64,000 nucleotides of DNA, taken from assembly GCF_000283155.1 (NCBI RefSeq), contig NW_004454197.1:12564315-12628314 (forward strand), in the 5' to 3' direction. This DNA is from Ceratotherium simum simum. Taxonomy: Eukaryota > Chordata > Mammalia > Perissodactyla > Rhinocerotidae. Under the pieces are notes generated by a model. The model did no database searches and was not told the DNA's origin. It saw nothing but the letters and a program-made list of their open reading frames with translations. The position numbers were made by a program, and so were the translations under genes. The number at the start of each line of letters is the position of its first letter. Within the stretch, counting starts at the first letter, position 1. Positions 55,590 to 64,000 of this stretch are shown here, piece by piece.

Positions 55590-56020
55590 AATGACTATTT
55601 TCCTTATTTTTTGATTAAAATGTAATTGACCTACAATATTATATTGGTTTCAGGTGTACAACATCATGATTGGACATTTGTATACATTTCACAATGATCA
55701 CCACAGTAAGTCTAGTTTGCCTCTGTCACCTTACAAAGTTATTACAGTATTATTGACTATAGTCCTCATACTGTACATTACGTCTCCATGACTTATTTAT
55801 TTTAACCCTAGAAGTTTGTGTCTCTGGATCCTCTTTACCTGTTTCACCGGCTCCCAACCCCCTCCCCTCTGGCAACCATCAATCTGCTCTCTGTATCTAT
55901 GAGTCTGGTCTTGTTTTGTTTTGTTTGTTCATGTTTTGTTTTTTAGGTTCCACTTATAAGAGAAATCATATGGCATTTGTCTGTCTTTTTCTGGCTTGTT
56001 TCACTTAGCATAATGCCCTC
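55590..56020 (-). mobile_element. L1 3' UTR, antisense, nested insertion with target duplication
   Basis: 'gattaaaatgtaattgacctacaatattatattggtttcaggtgtacaacatcatgattggacatttgtatacatttcacaatgatcaccacag', 'ccctcccctctggcaaccatcaatctgc', 'cttataagagaaatcatatggc'. Flanks gaacaatgactatttt (55586-55601) and aagaatggctattttt (near 56021-56036) look like the target duplication, and the host L1 reads across it. Confidence 0.88.
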
Positions 56021-56100
56021 AAGAATGGCTATTTTTTAATTGTTGGGTGCAGAGTTCCATTAAGTCTGATAAATCAAAGTGTCTTTCAAATCTTCCCTAT
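56021..56100 (-). mobile_element. Old L1 ORF2 region, antisense, after nested insertion
   Basis: 'attgttgggtgcagagttccattaagtctgataaatcaaagtg' is the direct continuation of the ORF2 text at 55541. Confidence 0.75.
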
Positions 56101-56432
56101 CTTTAATTTTTAAAAAATCTCCTGTAATGATGATGGATTTGACGGTTTCTCCCGACTTGGACTACAGGCATATAAGACCTGAATCCTTGTGCTCAGTGGC
56201 TGGTGCTGAGGTGCTGGGAGAGCAGAGACGCTTCCTAGGCATGACCCACATGACCTACCTGACCTTGACGGCACTGGAGGAGGGACAGCGCCCTGCAGGA
56301 TCTCAGAGCTGCCAGGCTCATGCTCTTCTGACTGACAGAGCAGGTTAGCTCCCAACCACAGGTAAGGTCCACAACCTTCCGGCTCCCAGGCTGGAGGCTG
56401 GGCTGCCTCAGCCTGGGTGTGAGCTAAGTAAG
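56101..56432. other. GC-rich unique DNA
   Basis: A canonical-looking donor (cacag|gtaagg, 56361) occurs, but the frames that reach it contain stops, so no exon is called. Confidence 0.4.
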
Positions 56433-56560
56433 TTGATTCCACAGTCAACAAACGCTACTGAGACCATGTGCTGTGTCGGAAGCTGGACTAGATGGTCCGG
56501 CCTCTGCCCTCACAGGCTCCTGGTCCAGTGGGAGTCATCCTGACACCTGTGACAGGAGCA
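56433..56560 (-). mobile_element. L2 3' end scrap, antisense
   Basis: 'cagtcaacaaacgctactgagaccatgtgctgtgtcggaagctggactagatggtcc', 'tctgccctcacaggctcctggtccagtggga' follow reversed L2 order. Confidence 0.55.
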
Positions 56561-56990
56561 GCCTCAGGTTAGGAACCAGGCATTCACTACAGGAGCATGG
56601 GGGGGGCACCCACTCTGGCTGGCGTCATCGTGCCACACCAAGACAACCGTTCACACCTGGGTGCACTCGCTAGATGTCAGGTCGTCTTTCAGATTCTAGC
56701 TTCTGGGCCCATTTTAGCCTCTGTATTTCCCCCGTCTCCATTCAAGTAGGCAGCAGACACTGTATCTTCCGGTCTCAGGAGGTTGTAGCAGGGAGAAAAG
56801 CAGAAGTTGCTGCAGAAACTTTCGTCCCTGGGTTTATACATGAAAGGTCGGGCCCTGGAAGAGGTCTAGAGAGGTGTTGTAGGCAGAAGTCACACACTGG
56901 TGATTGGTTTGACCCATCACGTGTGAAAACATTTTAAAATTAGTTGCCAACGTGTGACAGTTATTGATCTCACATGAACACAAGACCTCT
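56561..56990. other. Unique DNA
   Basis: No recognised feature. Confidence 0.4.
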
Positions 56991-56994
56991 TTGC

Positions 56995-57110
56995 TCACCC
57001 GGAGGCCCCAAGCCTGCTTGCAGCTCCTTTGCGTACATCCCGCGGGCCCCAGCCACTGTCTACGGATCACTGCGTATTCGCGGGCATTTTCTTACGGTTC
57101 GCGTAGGTGA
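56995..57110. promoter_or_regulatory. Compact CpG cluster (candidate regulatory element)
   Basis: Eleven CpG dinucleotides lie within about 115 bases (for example ccgcggg, gcgtattcgcggg, ggttcgcg), while the surrounding kilobases have few. No transposon text is visible, so it is not simply a young SINE. It is too short for a standard CpG island. It sits 1.7 kb upstream of the candidate leader exon at 58813. Confidence 0.35.
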
Positions 57111-57118
57111 AAGTGAAA
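57109..57118 (+). promoter_or_regulatory. ISRE/PRDM1-like motif
   Basis: gaaagtgaaa fits the interferon-stimulated response element core GAAANNGAAA and is also close to the PRDM1 (Blimp-1) site. It directly abuts the CpG cluster. A 10-base motif alone is weak evidence. Confidence 0.3.
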
Positions 57119-57462
57119 TATTTCTCCTACAAATGTCTCCATTAAGTGGGATAAAAATTTTAAAATTCCATGTGTTTCAGGCGAAGCAAGAGAGTGTATG
57201 TTTCCTGGTGCCGGTGAATACAGACCCAAAGTGTTTAATATGAAAGAACATGCATCTGGGTGGATCCTTAAGGTACCAAAATGAAGCAAACTGCTTTTGT
57301 CATGGACACCCTGCTCCACTCATGTCCATCATTTACGTGAGACTCAGAAGGAGCAAAAGTGGCCACACTGAAGGGGCCTGGTGAGTGTCAGTGGCCACAA
57401 GGGCAACCTGACCACCTCTGGCTTGACCTTGGCAGTGGATGGCACCCAGGCATGGAGGGCAC
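57119..57462. other. Unique DNA
   Basis: No recognised feature. Confidence 0.4.
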
Positions 57463-57665
57463 AGCACAGTGCGAAGGGCATGGGCTGCCAGCTGACAACC
57501 TGGGTTCAAAGCCCAGCTGAGAGGACTTGGGGTTGCCGCAAGTGACTTAGGTTCCTCCTCTGTCAAAGGAAGGCCAGTGCTGACACCTAACACAGTGTTG
57601 TGATGGGGGTCGAATAAACGCCATATTCTAAGCGAGTGCCACGCCCAGCGAGAGGTGCTCAGTGA
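57463..57665 (+). mobile_element. MIR SINE
   Basis: 'cagcacagtgcgaagggcatgggctgccagctgacaacctgggttcaaagcccagctgag', 'agtgacttaggttcctcctctgtcaaa', 'acagtgttgtgatggggg', 'gagaggtgctcagtgagtc'. Confidence 0.82.
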
Positions 57666-58027
57666 GTCAGTGTCTTAGAGATTTGGCCCCGGGAGCCCAA
57701 GAACGAAGAGTTTCACCTCTGCCAGCTCAGTTGGATGGGGCTCAACAATTGTCATTAAGTTGGTTTACATTTTTAAAAGTGACATGTCTTGCACACTTGA
57801 GTTGGTGGCTTGATGGTCAAGCAGGTGTCAAGGAGAAGAACAGAAACGTAGCCCCAAATCTGCTGGTTGAGCCTGTGTTGACAACCAAGGGTCTTCCGGC
57901 ACGGGGTGCTTGACCCGGGGGTTAAAAGGTGGGAAAAAAATCACATCTCTGTCCTCTGATCTCGAATAGAAACTTAGCATTTCCTTCTCAGGCGAGTGCA
58001 GGCAACAAACCACAGTAGTGTTACCAC
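57666..58027. other. Unique DNA
   Basis: No recognised feature; a short frame at 57662-57913 has no domain. Confidence 0.4.
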
Positions 58028-58375
58028 ATGGGTGTTACACAGTAGCGTAGCTTTATTACTAGAAGGAACCGCAGATATTTTCATCCACATTCCAGTTGTT
58101 AGATATCTCTAAATATCCTTTGCATTTATCACGACATCAAGATTGTGGGAGTTATGTCACTCGCCGCTAGATCTTGCTATTTACTGTGTGGATAAAGAAG
58201 CACATATATTTCTATATCACGTCTGTTTTCTAAATATTTTGATAACTGTATTTCAATATAACTGGTTTCTTTTATAATCCCTACATGCTTTATTGTTGGC
58301 ATTTAAAAATGTTATTCTGAGAAGAGAATCATAGGCCTCCTGGACTCAAAGGGTTCATGGCCAAAAACAGTGACT
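58028..58375. mobile_element. Ancient repeat, probably DNA-transposon derived, unnamed
   Basis: 'taaatattttgataactgtatttcaatataactggtttcttttataatcc' and 'catttaaaaatgttattctgagaagagaatcataggcctcctggactcaaagggttcatgg' is text found repeatedly in mammalian genomes, ending in a 'gaacccctg'-type terminus in better copies. I cannot name the family. Confidence 0.5.
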
Positions 58376-58812
58376 GGGCTGCACTGTGGGCTGGGGAGGG
58401 GGGGCTTCCTGTCCCTGCTTAAAGGCCACAGGGGCTACTGCAGGAGCTGGACATCCAGACCGACTGCCTCCCCCTCTGAGACTTACCGGCCTGGGTCTTT
58501 GGGCAAGAATCTTCTGTCCTGTGCTGTGTGGGGTAGACTACAGGAGATATTGCCGGGTAATAGCTAGAATCCCGGCACACCACGCTGAGCCCTCATCGTG
58601 GGCCAGCTCCCTTCCACTGCCTAGCAGAGGCTAGGACAACAAGGGCTTCCCTCAGCCCCGCCCTCAGACAGAGCTGAGAGGAACACAGCAGCCTCTGGGC
58701 TGTGGCAGTGACTTCCTTCCCTGTCACGTGGGGCTTAGGTCCTGTCCCCTGAACCTTGGATCACACAGCCCTCCGTGCCTGCTCTGCAAGGACCCAGGAG
58801 CAGAGAGCCAGC
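58376..58812. other. GC-rich DNA upstream of the candidate leader exon
   Basis: No repeat recognised. It could hold the promoter and 5' UTR of the exon at 58813; the 5' UTR would end '...cccaggagcagagagccagc'. There is no TATA box in a convincing position and no CpG island. Confidence 0.35.
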
Positions 58813-58858
58813 ATGGACTTGGGATCCAGCATGCTGAGAGCCCTCCTCCTTCTCCTGG
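58813..58858 (+). CDS. Candidate signal-peptide (leader) exon of an unidentified secreted or membrane protein
   Basis: An ATG at 58813 in a strong start context (ccagcATGG; A at -3, G at +4) opens 15 codons plus one base, reading MDLGSSMLRALLLLL, and runs straight into a perfect donor, G|GTAAGT, at 58858/58859. A short polar start, one arginine and then a run of leucines is the n-region plus h-region of a signal peptide. Splitting a glycine codon after its first base (phase 1) right after the hydrophobic core is the usual arrangement for leader exons of immunoglobulin-superfamily, cytokine-receptor and other modular cell-surface proteins. The last ATG in frame (codon 7) is an alternative start. 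No matching second exon (phase-1 acceptor with a domain) was found by eye in the remaining 5.1 kb, so it would lie beyond the window or was missed. The gene identity is unknown. Chance is possible since the frame is short. Confidence 0.45.
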
Positions 58859-59091
58859 GTAAGTGAGGAAATGGGGCGGACCTTACTGTCCTGTGGCAGG
58901 GGCGCCGCAGTGAGCGGGAAACCGGAGGAGTGTTCATCCGTCAGGTCCAATCTCTAAAGCATGGATATGTCCTTTGGACAGATGGCTTTTCCCACTTTGA
59001 CTTGACAGTGAGCAGAGCTCTTGTCTGTTTCATTCTGGCTGCAGCTTACAAATGCTTCTGGGCCAGGGGAGAACAGGAGGCGTTGTGTGGC
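58859..59091. other. Downstream of the candidate exon; no recognised feature
   Basis: If the exon is real this is the start of its first intron. No second exon is evident. Confidence 0.4.
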
Positions 59092-59275
59092 GGAAGGAGC
59101 TTTGGGCTTGGGACCTAGACAAATCTGGCTTTACATCGTGGCTCCACTGCTGATAAACTGCAGCAAGCTTCTTAGACTCTGAGTATCAGTTTCTGAACCA
59201 ATAAAAAGGGGGATAATAATGTTTACCTTCTAGGACTGTGTAAGAATTAAGTTAAATTTAATTAAGTCAAATCAA
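59092..59275 (+). mobile_element. MIR SINE
   Basis: 'cggaaggagctttgggcttgggacctagacaaatctggctttacatcgtggctccactgctgataaactgcagcaagcttcttagactctgagtatcagtttc' and 'gggggataataatgtttaccttctaggactgtgtaagaattaag'. Confidence 0.85.
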
Positions 59276-59419
59276 AACCATTACATAAAATGAGAAAATG
59301 TAGGTTCATAGATACTTCTCTATAGTTAATGGTGAATCAGTCTTATTAAGGAGTGAAGTAGGCTCTTAGTTACCCAGAGATGTCTTTGTTTTTTAAACCA
59401 TCTTTAATCCTGTGCATCA
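59276..59419. other. No recognised feature
   Basis: AT-rich transition. Confidence 0.4.
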
Positions 59420-59595
59420 AGACAAGGAAGAAGGGAGTGAGACAGAGGCAGAGACTAATAGAGAAGTAGAGCCAGATAGAGAGGGAGAAATGTAAGTCCA
59501 GAGAAGCAGACAGACAGAAAGAAACCAGGAGAGAGAGAGATCGAGGCGCAGAGTGAAGGAGAGCACAGATAGAGACAGAGAAGGAAAGAGCCATG
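59420..59595 (+). repeat. Purine-rich (GAGACAGA-type) low-complexity tract
   Basis: About 175 bases made almost only of A and G with periodic C (gagacagaggcagagac, cagacagacagaaag, gagagagagagatc). On the minus strand it translates to a Ser/Leu-rich frame that is an artefact. A polypurine tract of this size could adopt triplex DNA. Confidence 0.85.
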
Positions 59596-60182
59596 CAACT
59601 TCACAAAATCCCCTTTGACATCAACTGCTATTTTTTAAGAAGGCAACAGATGTCCCTCATATACGCAAGGATGCTCTTTCCCCAAGCTTGCGCTGGGTCA
59701 AGACTCAAAGGCAAGCAGTGTGTCTCTAGATTTAATCTTCTGTCTCCAGAGCAATAGCCTGTATCCAGGACCTGGGAAAAGTGATTCCCACAGGCAGGAC
59801 TCTGTCTGAAGCCTGCACCAAGTCCAGGAGAGAACAAAGACCTTGACCTCTGGGAGTTAGCATGTCAGACAGATGGACAGCCTCAGCATCTGTCAGTTTG
59901 CATGTGGAAATGGGCCCCTGACCGTAGCAATGAGGGGATGGTAGGAATATGGTGTGCAGGGCAGATAATGCAAAGGGTGCCCGGTAAAGTGGCAGAAGTT
60001 CTAACCCTTGTTTCTACTTTAGACCTATCTGAAGATATACAAACCAGTCTGTCCTGGGGGAAAAAAGAAAGTTAAATTTAAGAAACCCAATGAAAAATGT
60101 CCAAATTATACAAATACACAATTCATTGAGGAATTACAGACAATGAGCCTTTAAAATGCTGAAGCTCACAAATAAAAGAAAT
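59596..60182. other. Unique DNA
   Basis: No recognised feature. Confidence 0.4.
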
Positions 60183-60352
60183 AATCACATCTAACATTTT
60201 TGAGTCCTTCTGATGTGCCACATGCTCTGCTAAACACTTCGCATTAGCTCCTTCAGACCCCACGATAACTCTATGGAGTAGGTTCCACTATATCTGCATC
60301 TTATGGGTGAGATTTTTTAACTACTTGGCCAAGGTATCACAGCTAGTTAGTG
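60183..60352 (-). mobile_element. MIR SINE, antisense (left arm of inverted pair)
   Basis: 'ctaacatttttgagtccttctgatgtgccacatgctctgctaaacacttcgcattagctccttcagaccccacgataactctatggagtagg', 'aactacttggccaaggtatcacagctagttagtg'. Confidence 0.85.
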
Positions 60353-60374
60353 CTTTCAGGTACTAGTAGTAGAG

Positions 60375-60600
60375 ATAGTAGTGGTTAGGAGTGTGTGTCT
60401 GGCTCTAAACCCTCTGAATGTTCATCCTTGCTCTGCTGTTCACCAGCCCAGAGAGTGTGGGCAGGTTATTTATCCTCGCTGTGCTCAGTTTTCTCATCTG
60501 TAACTTGGGGCTAATGATGGCACCTACCTCATAGGGCTGTTGAGAGAATTCAATCTGTTACCACATGGAAAGCGCAGAGCCAGTATCTGACATGAGGGGA
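60375..60600 (+). mobile_element. MIR SINE, sense (right arm of inverted pair)
   Basis: 'agtagtggttaggagtgtgtgtctggctctaaaccctctg', 'gctctgctgttcaccagcc', 'gggcaggttatttatcctcgctgtgctcagttttctcatctgtaacttggggctaatgatggcacctacctcatagggctgttgagagaattcaat', 'gaaagcgcagagccag'. Close to full length. Confidence 0.92.
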
Positions 60601-60614
60601 GACTCGCCATTGGG

Positions 60615-61155
60615 CATTTGGGTACTCATTGATCCAATCTTCCCAAAAGGCCATTTGGCAAAATGTGCAAAATGTAAGCTGTTCACAACCTTCTACCCAG
60701 AAATTCCACCTTCGGGAACATATCCTAATGAAATAATAAGGTAAAAGCACCTGCACATATTTAATAGGATGTTATTGAGCAATGCTGACCACAGCAAAAA
60801 CCAGAAACAAGTGATTATCAGTCGGAACCTGGCTAAACCAATTATGCTCTGTTCCAATGATATCTAACATGTTTAAATGAAAGACGTAACTTTCTCAGAA
60901 CTGACATGGACAGAAGTGACAAAGTGACAGTTATAGAGTTACAGTTAACATAGTTATAGTTATATTTTCGTGTATTTGCTTACTTATCCAAAAAATTGAC
61001 TGGAAGGAAATACGGCAAATGATTAATAGTATCTTTTACTCTTTTTAGGAGATGGGATTATGAGGCATCTTTTAGTTTCTCTCTATTGAAGTTTTTCATA
61101 CTGATCGTATATATTCTTAATTTCAATACATAAATTTCTATGAACAAAAAAATAA
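60615..61155 (+). mobile_element. Old L1 3' UTR, sense
   Basis: 'ccaaaaggccatttggcaaaatgtgc', 'acccagaaattccacc', 'ttattgagcaatgctgaccacagcaaaaaccagaaac', 'aacctggctaaaccaattatgctctgttcc', 'ttttttaggagatgggattatgaggcatctttt'-like text, ending A-rich. Same group as 15826 and 19076. Confidence 0.8.
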
Positions 61156-61499
61156 CATATCAGCTTGTTGAAAGCTGTAAGAAAAAATTGGGCTTTTCCT
61201 TTATGGGCTTGTAAAAGGGACTGGGGGGATTATCTAGTATAACCTATAATGGATGGCCTGTGACGGCGGGTGACCAGGTCAGTCACCCCAGGGTGTGCGG
61301 AGAACTGCACAAGAGGGCTCTTGGGAACATGGCAGGGGTGGATCGCCACCTAGTCCCCCCGGTCACGTCCAGGCTCACATGAGACCCCGGGAAGAGAGGC
61401 CAGGTCCGCTATTTTCCACACGCAGAGTAGTTGGAGAGTTTTCGAAAAACAAGTTTTTGAATATTCTAAAAATGCTTTCAAAAACTGAGATTATGTAAC
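61156..61499. other. No recognised feature
   Basis: Mixed composition with a GC-rich patch at 61260-61400 (several CpGs: gacggcgggtg, ccccggtcacgtcc). Confidence 0.4.
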
Positions 61500-62790
61500 A
61501 AACATTCATGGACCCAATGCCCTGAGTTAACACTTTAAAAATTCCTGTTTTTAAGTTAAAATTTTAAAAGTAGATGGGTAAATCAACATATCCATCAATG
61601 AAACAGAACCTGAGAAATGGAGATAAAGTCCTTTGGGCTCCCCCTCTGTCTTGTGTTCCTCTCTCGCTCTCCAGAGAAAACAGCACCCCTGCTTTGACTG
61701 GGTTTCCTTCCTGTGTTGCTTTCTAGGCGTTAGAAACTTGACATGAATGCCACCAGAACATACTTAACATGCTGCATTATCTACTTGTTCTGATCATATG
61801 AACCAGACCAATTCATTTCAACTACCTCTACGATTCTGCTGAAACACTGTATCATAATTTAGTTATCCATTCTCATACTGGTGGAATTTAGGTTGTGTCT
61901 AACCTTTTGCATGACCGTCGATGCTGCACTGAGCCTTCTCGGCACCTACGTGCTGCTGTTTTTCTAGGAGACACATCTGGAAGAGTTGCTGTGTCATGGG
62001 TATGCACGATCCTCCTGTTGTTGGATATTGCCAAACTGCTCTCCACCAGTGAGGCCTGGACATATCTGTCCCCTACAGATTCAGTAAGACTCGAGATTGT
62101 CAGATTTCTCATTTTTTGCCGGAATTGTAAAATATTAACTCCAAGTTTTTAGGTTCTGTATTCCTGATTACTAGTGAAAATAATCATTTTCCCTATATTT
62201 ATCAGACAACTACGTTTCTTTTTCTGCAGATTTCCTGTTGTTTACTTTTTGTCCAAGTTTTATTTGGTTATCAGTCTTTTACGTATTTTTTCTGGATATT
62301 AGTTATTTGTCTGTGTAATGTGTTGCAAATGTCTTCTCTCAGTACGTTGCTTATCTTTTATCTTTGTGGCATCCTTTGCTTTGCAGAAGTCTCTAAATGT
62401 GATGCAATCACATTTATCAGTCCTTTCCTTTTTGTGTGTTTGGTTTTTCTGTCTTATGTAAGAAACTTAAAAATATATTTTTTTAAGTGGTTACATTTTT
62501 CATGATTAGGTCTTTCATTTATTTGGAATTTATTTTTGTGTGTGGCCTAAAGAAAGGATCTAATTGTAGTTTTCTTCTATATGGAACATCAGTGTCCTGA
62601 TATCATTTATTTAATAATCTTTCCTTTCTCCCTTGCTTTGCAATGCTGCTTCTATTCTATATCTACTTAATATATGTTTGAACTGTTAATGGGTTTCCTA
62701 TTCTGTGCCTTTTCTCTGCATCTGTCTATATTTGAATCATGTCACACTGTTTTATTTACTATAGCTTATGACTCTTAATAACTTGTACAT
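61500..62790 (-). mobile_element. Old L1 3' UTR and ORF2 end, antisense
   Basis: 'aatttaggttgtgtctaacc', 'tgtgtcatgggtatgcacgatcctcc', 'attgccaaactgctctccaccagtgaggcc', 'cattttccctatatttatcag', 'ttttctggatattagttatttgtctgtgtaatgtgttgcaaatgtcttctc', 'ttatttactatagcttatgactct'. Confidence 0.88.
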
Positions 62791-62795
62791 TAAGA

Positions 62796-62812
62796 TTCCT
62801 CCTCCTCCTCCT
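62796..62812 (+). repeat. (TCC)n short microsatellite
   Basis: Five to six TCC units. Confidence 0.8.
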
Positions 62813-62924
62813 TCACTTTCTTCTTCTTTTGCCTTAGTCTCATCTTGGCTCTTACTACACCTCTACTCTTTCACGTAGTGTCCATTCCTTGAAAGCATCA
62901 TAAAATCACACGTCCCAAGAGCTG

Positions 62925-63115
62925 ATTTTGGGCATGGTGCTGCTCCAGCACTTCTGTGTAGACCTCATTCATTTCTCACATACAGCCCACGAAGTAGATG
63001 CTCTTATTATCATCATGCCCATTTCACAAATGAGGAAACTGAGGCACAGAGCAATAAAGTAGCTTACCAGAGGTCACGTAGCCAGTAAGTGGGAATGCTG
63101 GGATTGAAATGGAAG
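62925..63115 (-). mobile_element. MIR SINE, antisense
   Basis: 'cacatacagcccacgaagtagatgctcttattatcatcatgcccatttcacaaatgaggaaactgaggcacagagcaataaag', 'ccagaggtcacgtagccagtaagtggga'. Very clear core. Confidence 0.92.
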
Positions 63116-63169
63116 CATTTAGATGCCCCAAAGCTACATTTTTAGCCCAAACACCAAACTGCTTCTCAG

Positions 63170-63295
63170 TCGAGAATAGAAAGTGCTATCATCATGGAAA
63201 ATCTGATATGACTTGTAAAATTGTCCTTTCAATTTTTTATTTCAAAATAATTTCAAACTTAAAGAAAAGTTGCAAGAATAAAAATTCTTTTTTTC
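63170..63295 (-). mobile_element. Old L1-like repeat, antisense, before the ERE
   Basis: 'atttcaaaataatttcaaacttaaagaaaagttgcaagaata' is the same repeat family as 16190-18860; it continues at 63521. Confidence 0.6.
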
Positions 63296-63520
63296 TTGGT
63301 GAGGAAGATTAGCCCTGAGCTAACATCCGTTGCCAATCTTCCTCTTTTTGCTGAGGAAGATTGGCCCTGAGTTAACACCTGTGCCCATCTTCCTCTATTT
63401 TGTGTGAGACAGCTGCCACAGCATGGCTTGATAAGTGGTGCGTAGGTCCATGCCCAGGATCCGAACCTCAGAACCCAGGGCTGCCAAAGCAGAGGGTGAG
63501 AATCCAACCACTATGCCTCC
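63296..63520 (-). mobile_element. ERE SINE (ERE1 type), antisense, head truncated
   Basis: Two tail units (gaggaagattagccctgagctaacatccgttgccaatcttcctc; gaggaagattggccctgagttaacacctgtg), 'cacagcatggcttgataagtggtgcgtagg', 'caggatccgaacc' (reversed B box) and 'gaatccaaccactatgcc'. The last dozen bases of the head (ggccggcccc) are missing. No clear target duplication. Confidence 0.92.
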
Positions 63521-64000
63521 TGATTTCCCAAACAAATCATCTCATTTGCTTTATCATATGTTATCTATCTGTCTATTTATCTGTGTATATATCCGGAGAG
63601 AGATGTTTTTTTCTGAGCCACTTGGGAGTAAGTTGTATACATCATGTTTTTTTAAACCCCTAAATACGTTAGCATGTATTTCTTTAGAATAGAGGTAATC
63701 TCTTATACGACCATAGTATAGTTATCAACTTCAGGAAGTTTGACTTTGACAAAATACTTTCACGTAATCTCATGATCATGGTCCAATCTTTGCACTTGGC
63801 CCAACGACGCCCTTTGCAGCCTCAGCAAAGAAGCCGGCGGAGGGTCAGGCGTTGCGTTTGGTAACCGTGTCTCTTTAGCTTTCCTTAATCAGGAGCACCT
63901 CCACAACCTTTGCTTGTCTTTTATGCCATCGATATTTTAGAAGCTTCCGTCCCTGTTTGTTCATAGAACACTCCTCATTTGGGGGTTTGCTTGATATCCT
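63521..64000 (-). mobile_element. Old L1-like repeat, antisense, continues past window end
   Basis: 'catttgctttatcatatg', 'ttctgagccacttgggagtaagttgtatacatcatg', 'accataggtatagttatcaacttcagg'-like text and 'ggtaaccgtgtctctttagctttccttaatcaggagc' mirror the copy at 16932-18400. A (TCTA)n run is at 63562-63582. Confidence 0.6.

Noticed and set aside
56350..56370. Coding exon ending at the donor-like cacag|gtaagg
   Set aside because: The frames reaching this donor contain stop codons close upstream.
57463..57530. tRNA-like gggttcaaagccc
   Set aside because: It is the tRNA-related head of a MIR.
59370..59594. Minus-strand Ser/Leu frame resembling a membrane segment
   Set aside because: It is the complement of the polypurine tract.
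1..64000. CRISPR array, prophage, operon or bacterial defence system
   Set aside because: No spaced direct repeats, no ribosome-binding-site pattern and no compact gene arrangement; repeat content is plainly mammalian.

Overview
This is vertebrate nuclear DNA, almost certainly from a perissodactyl mammal (horse, ass, zebra, rhinoceros or tapir). The evidence is eight copies of the tRNA-derived equine repetitive element (ERE) SINE, most with a poly-A tail and target-site duplications, lying among old mammal-wide repeats (MIR, L2, L1M, MLT1/MLT2 LTRs, hAT transposon relics). Nothing here is bacterial or phage-like, and there is no CRISPR array, operon or complete protein-coding gene. Open frames of 60-210 codons are common but look like chance frames or translated repeats.

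Layout. 0-4.6 kb: L1 relics in antisense orientation, broken by a small hAT-like element and an ERE. 4.6-12.4 kb: mostly unique DNA with MIR, L2, an MLT1 solo LTR and an MLT2-type LTR, plus a candidate small coding exon at 8.86 kb. 12.7-19.8 kb: old L1 fragments, two of them split by ERE copies and one by an MLT1 LTR. 19.8-30.2 kb: GC-richer, with L2 and MIR pieces, a long antisense L2 relic (27.6-28.7 kb) and a repeat-poor segment (21.8-22.35 kb) that may be a conserved non-coding element. 30.2-31.5 kb: antisense L1. 31.5-41.8 kb: mainly unique intergenic or intronic DNA with scattered MIR. 41.8-46.6 kb: four EREs inside a broken sense L1 ORF1 relic and an antisense L1. 45.3-56.1 kb: about 10 kb of AT-rich, mostly antisense L1, with one L1 nested in another. 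56-60 kb: GC-richer DNA with a compact CpG cluster, an ISRE-like motif and, at 58.8 kb, the best coding candidate: a signal-peptide exon with a strong start context and a phase-1 splice donor. 60-64 kb: a head-to-head MIR pair, sense and antisense L1, and an ERE inside an old L1-like repeat that continues past the window end.

No genes can be shown to work together. The window is best read as intergenic or intronic DNA, possibly just upstream of or inside a plus-strand gene whose first coding exon is at 58.8 kb. Repeat family names come from recognising the sequence, not from a database run, and repeat edges are approximate unless target-site duplications are given.
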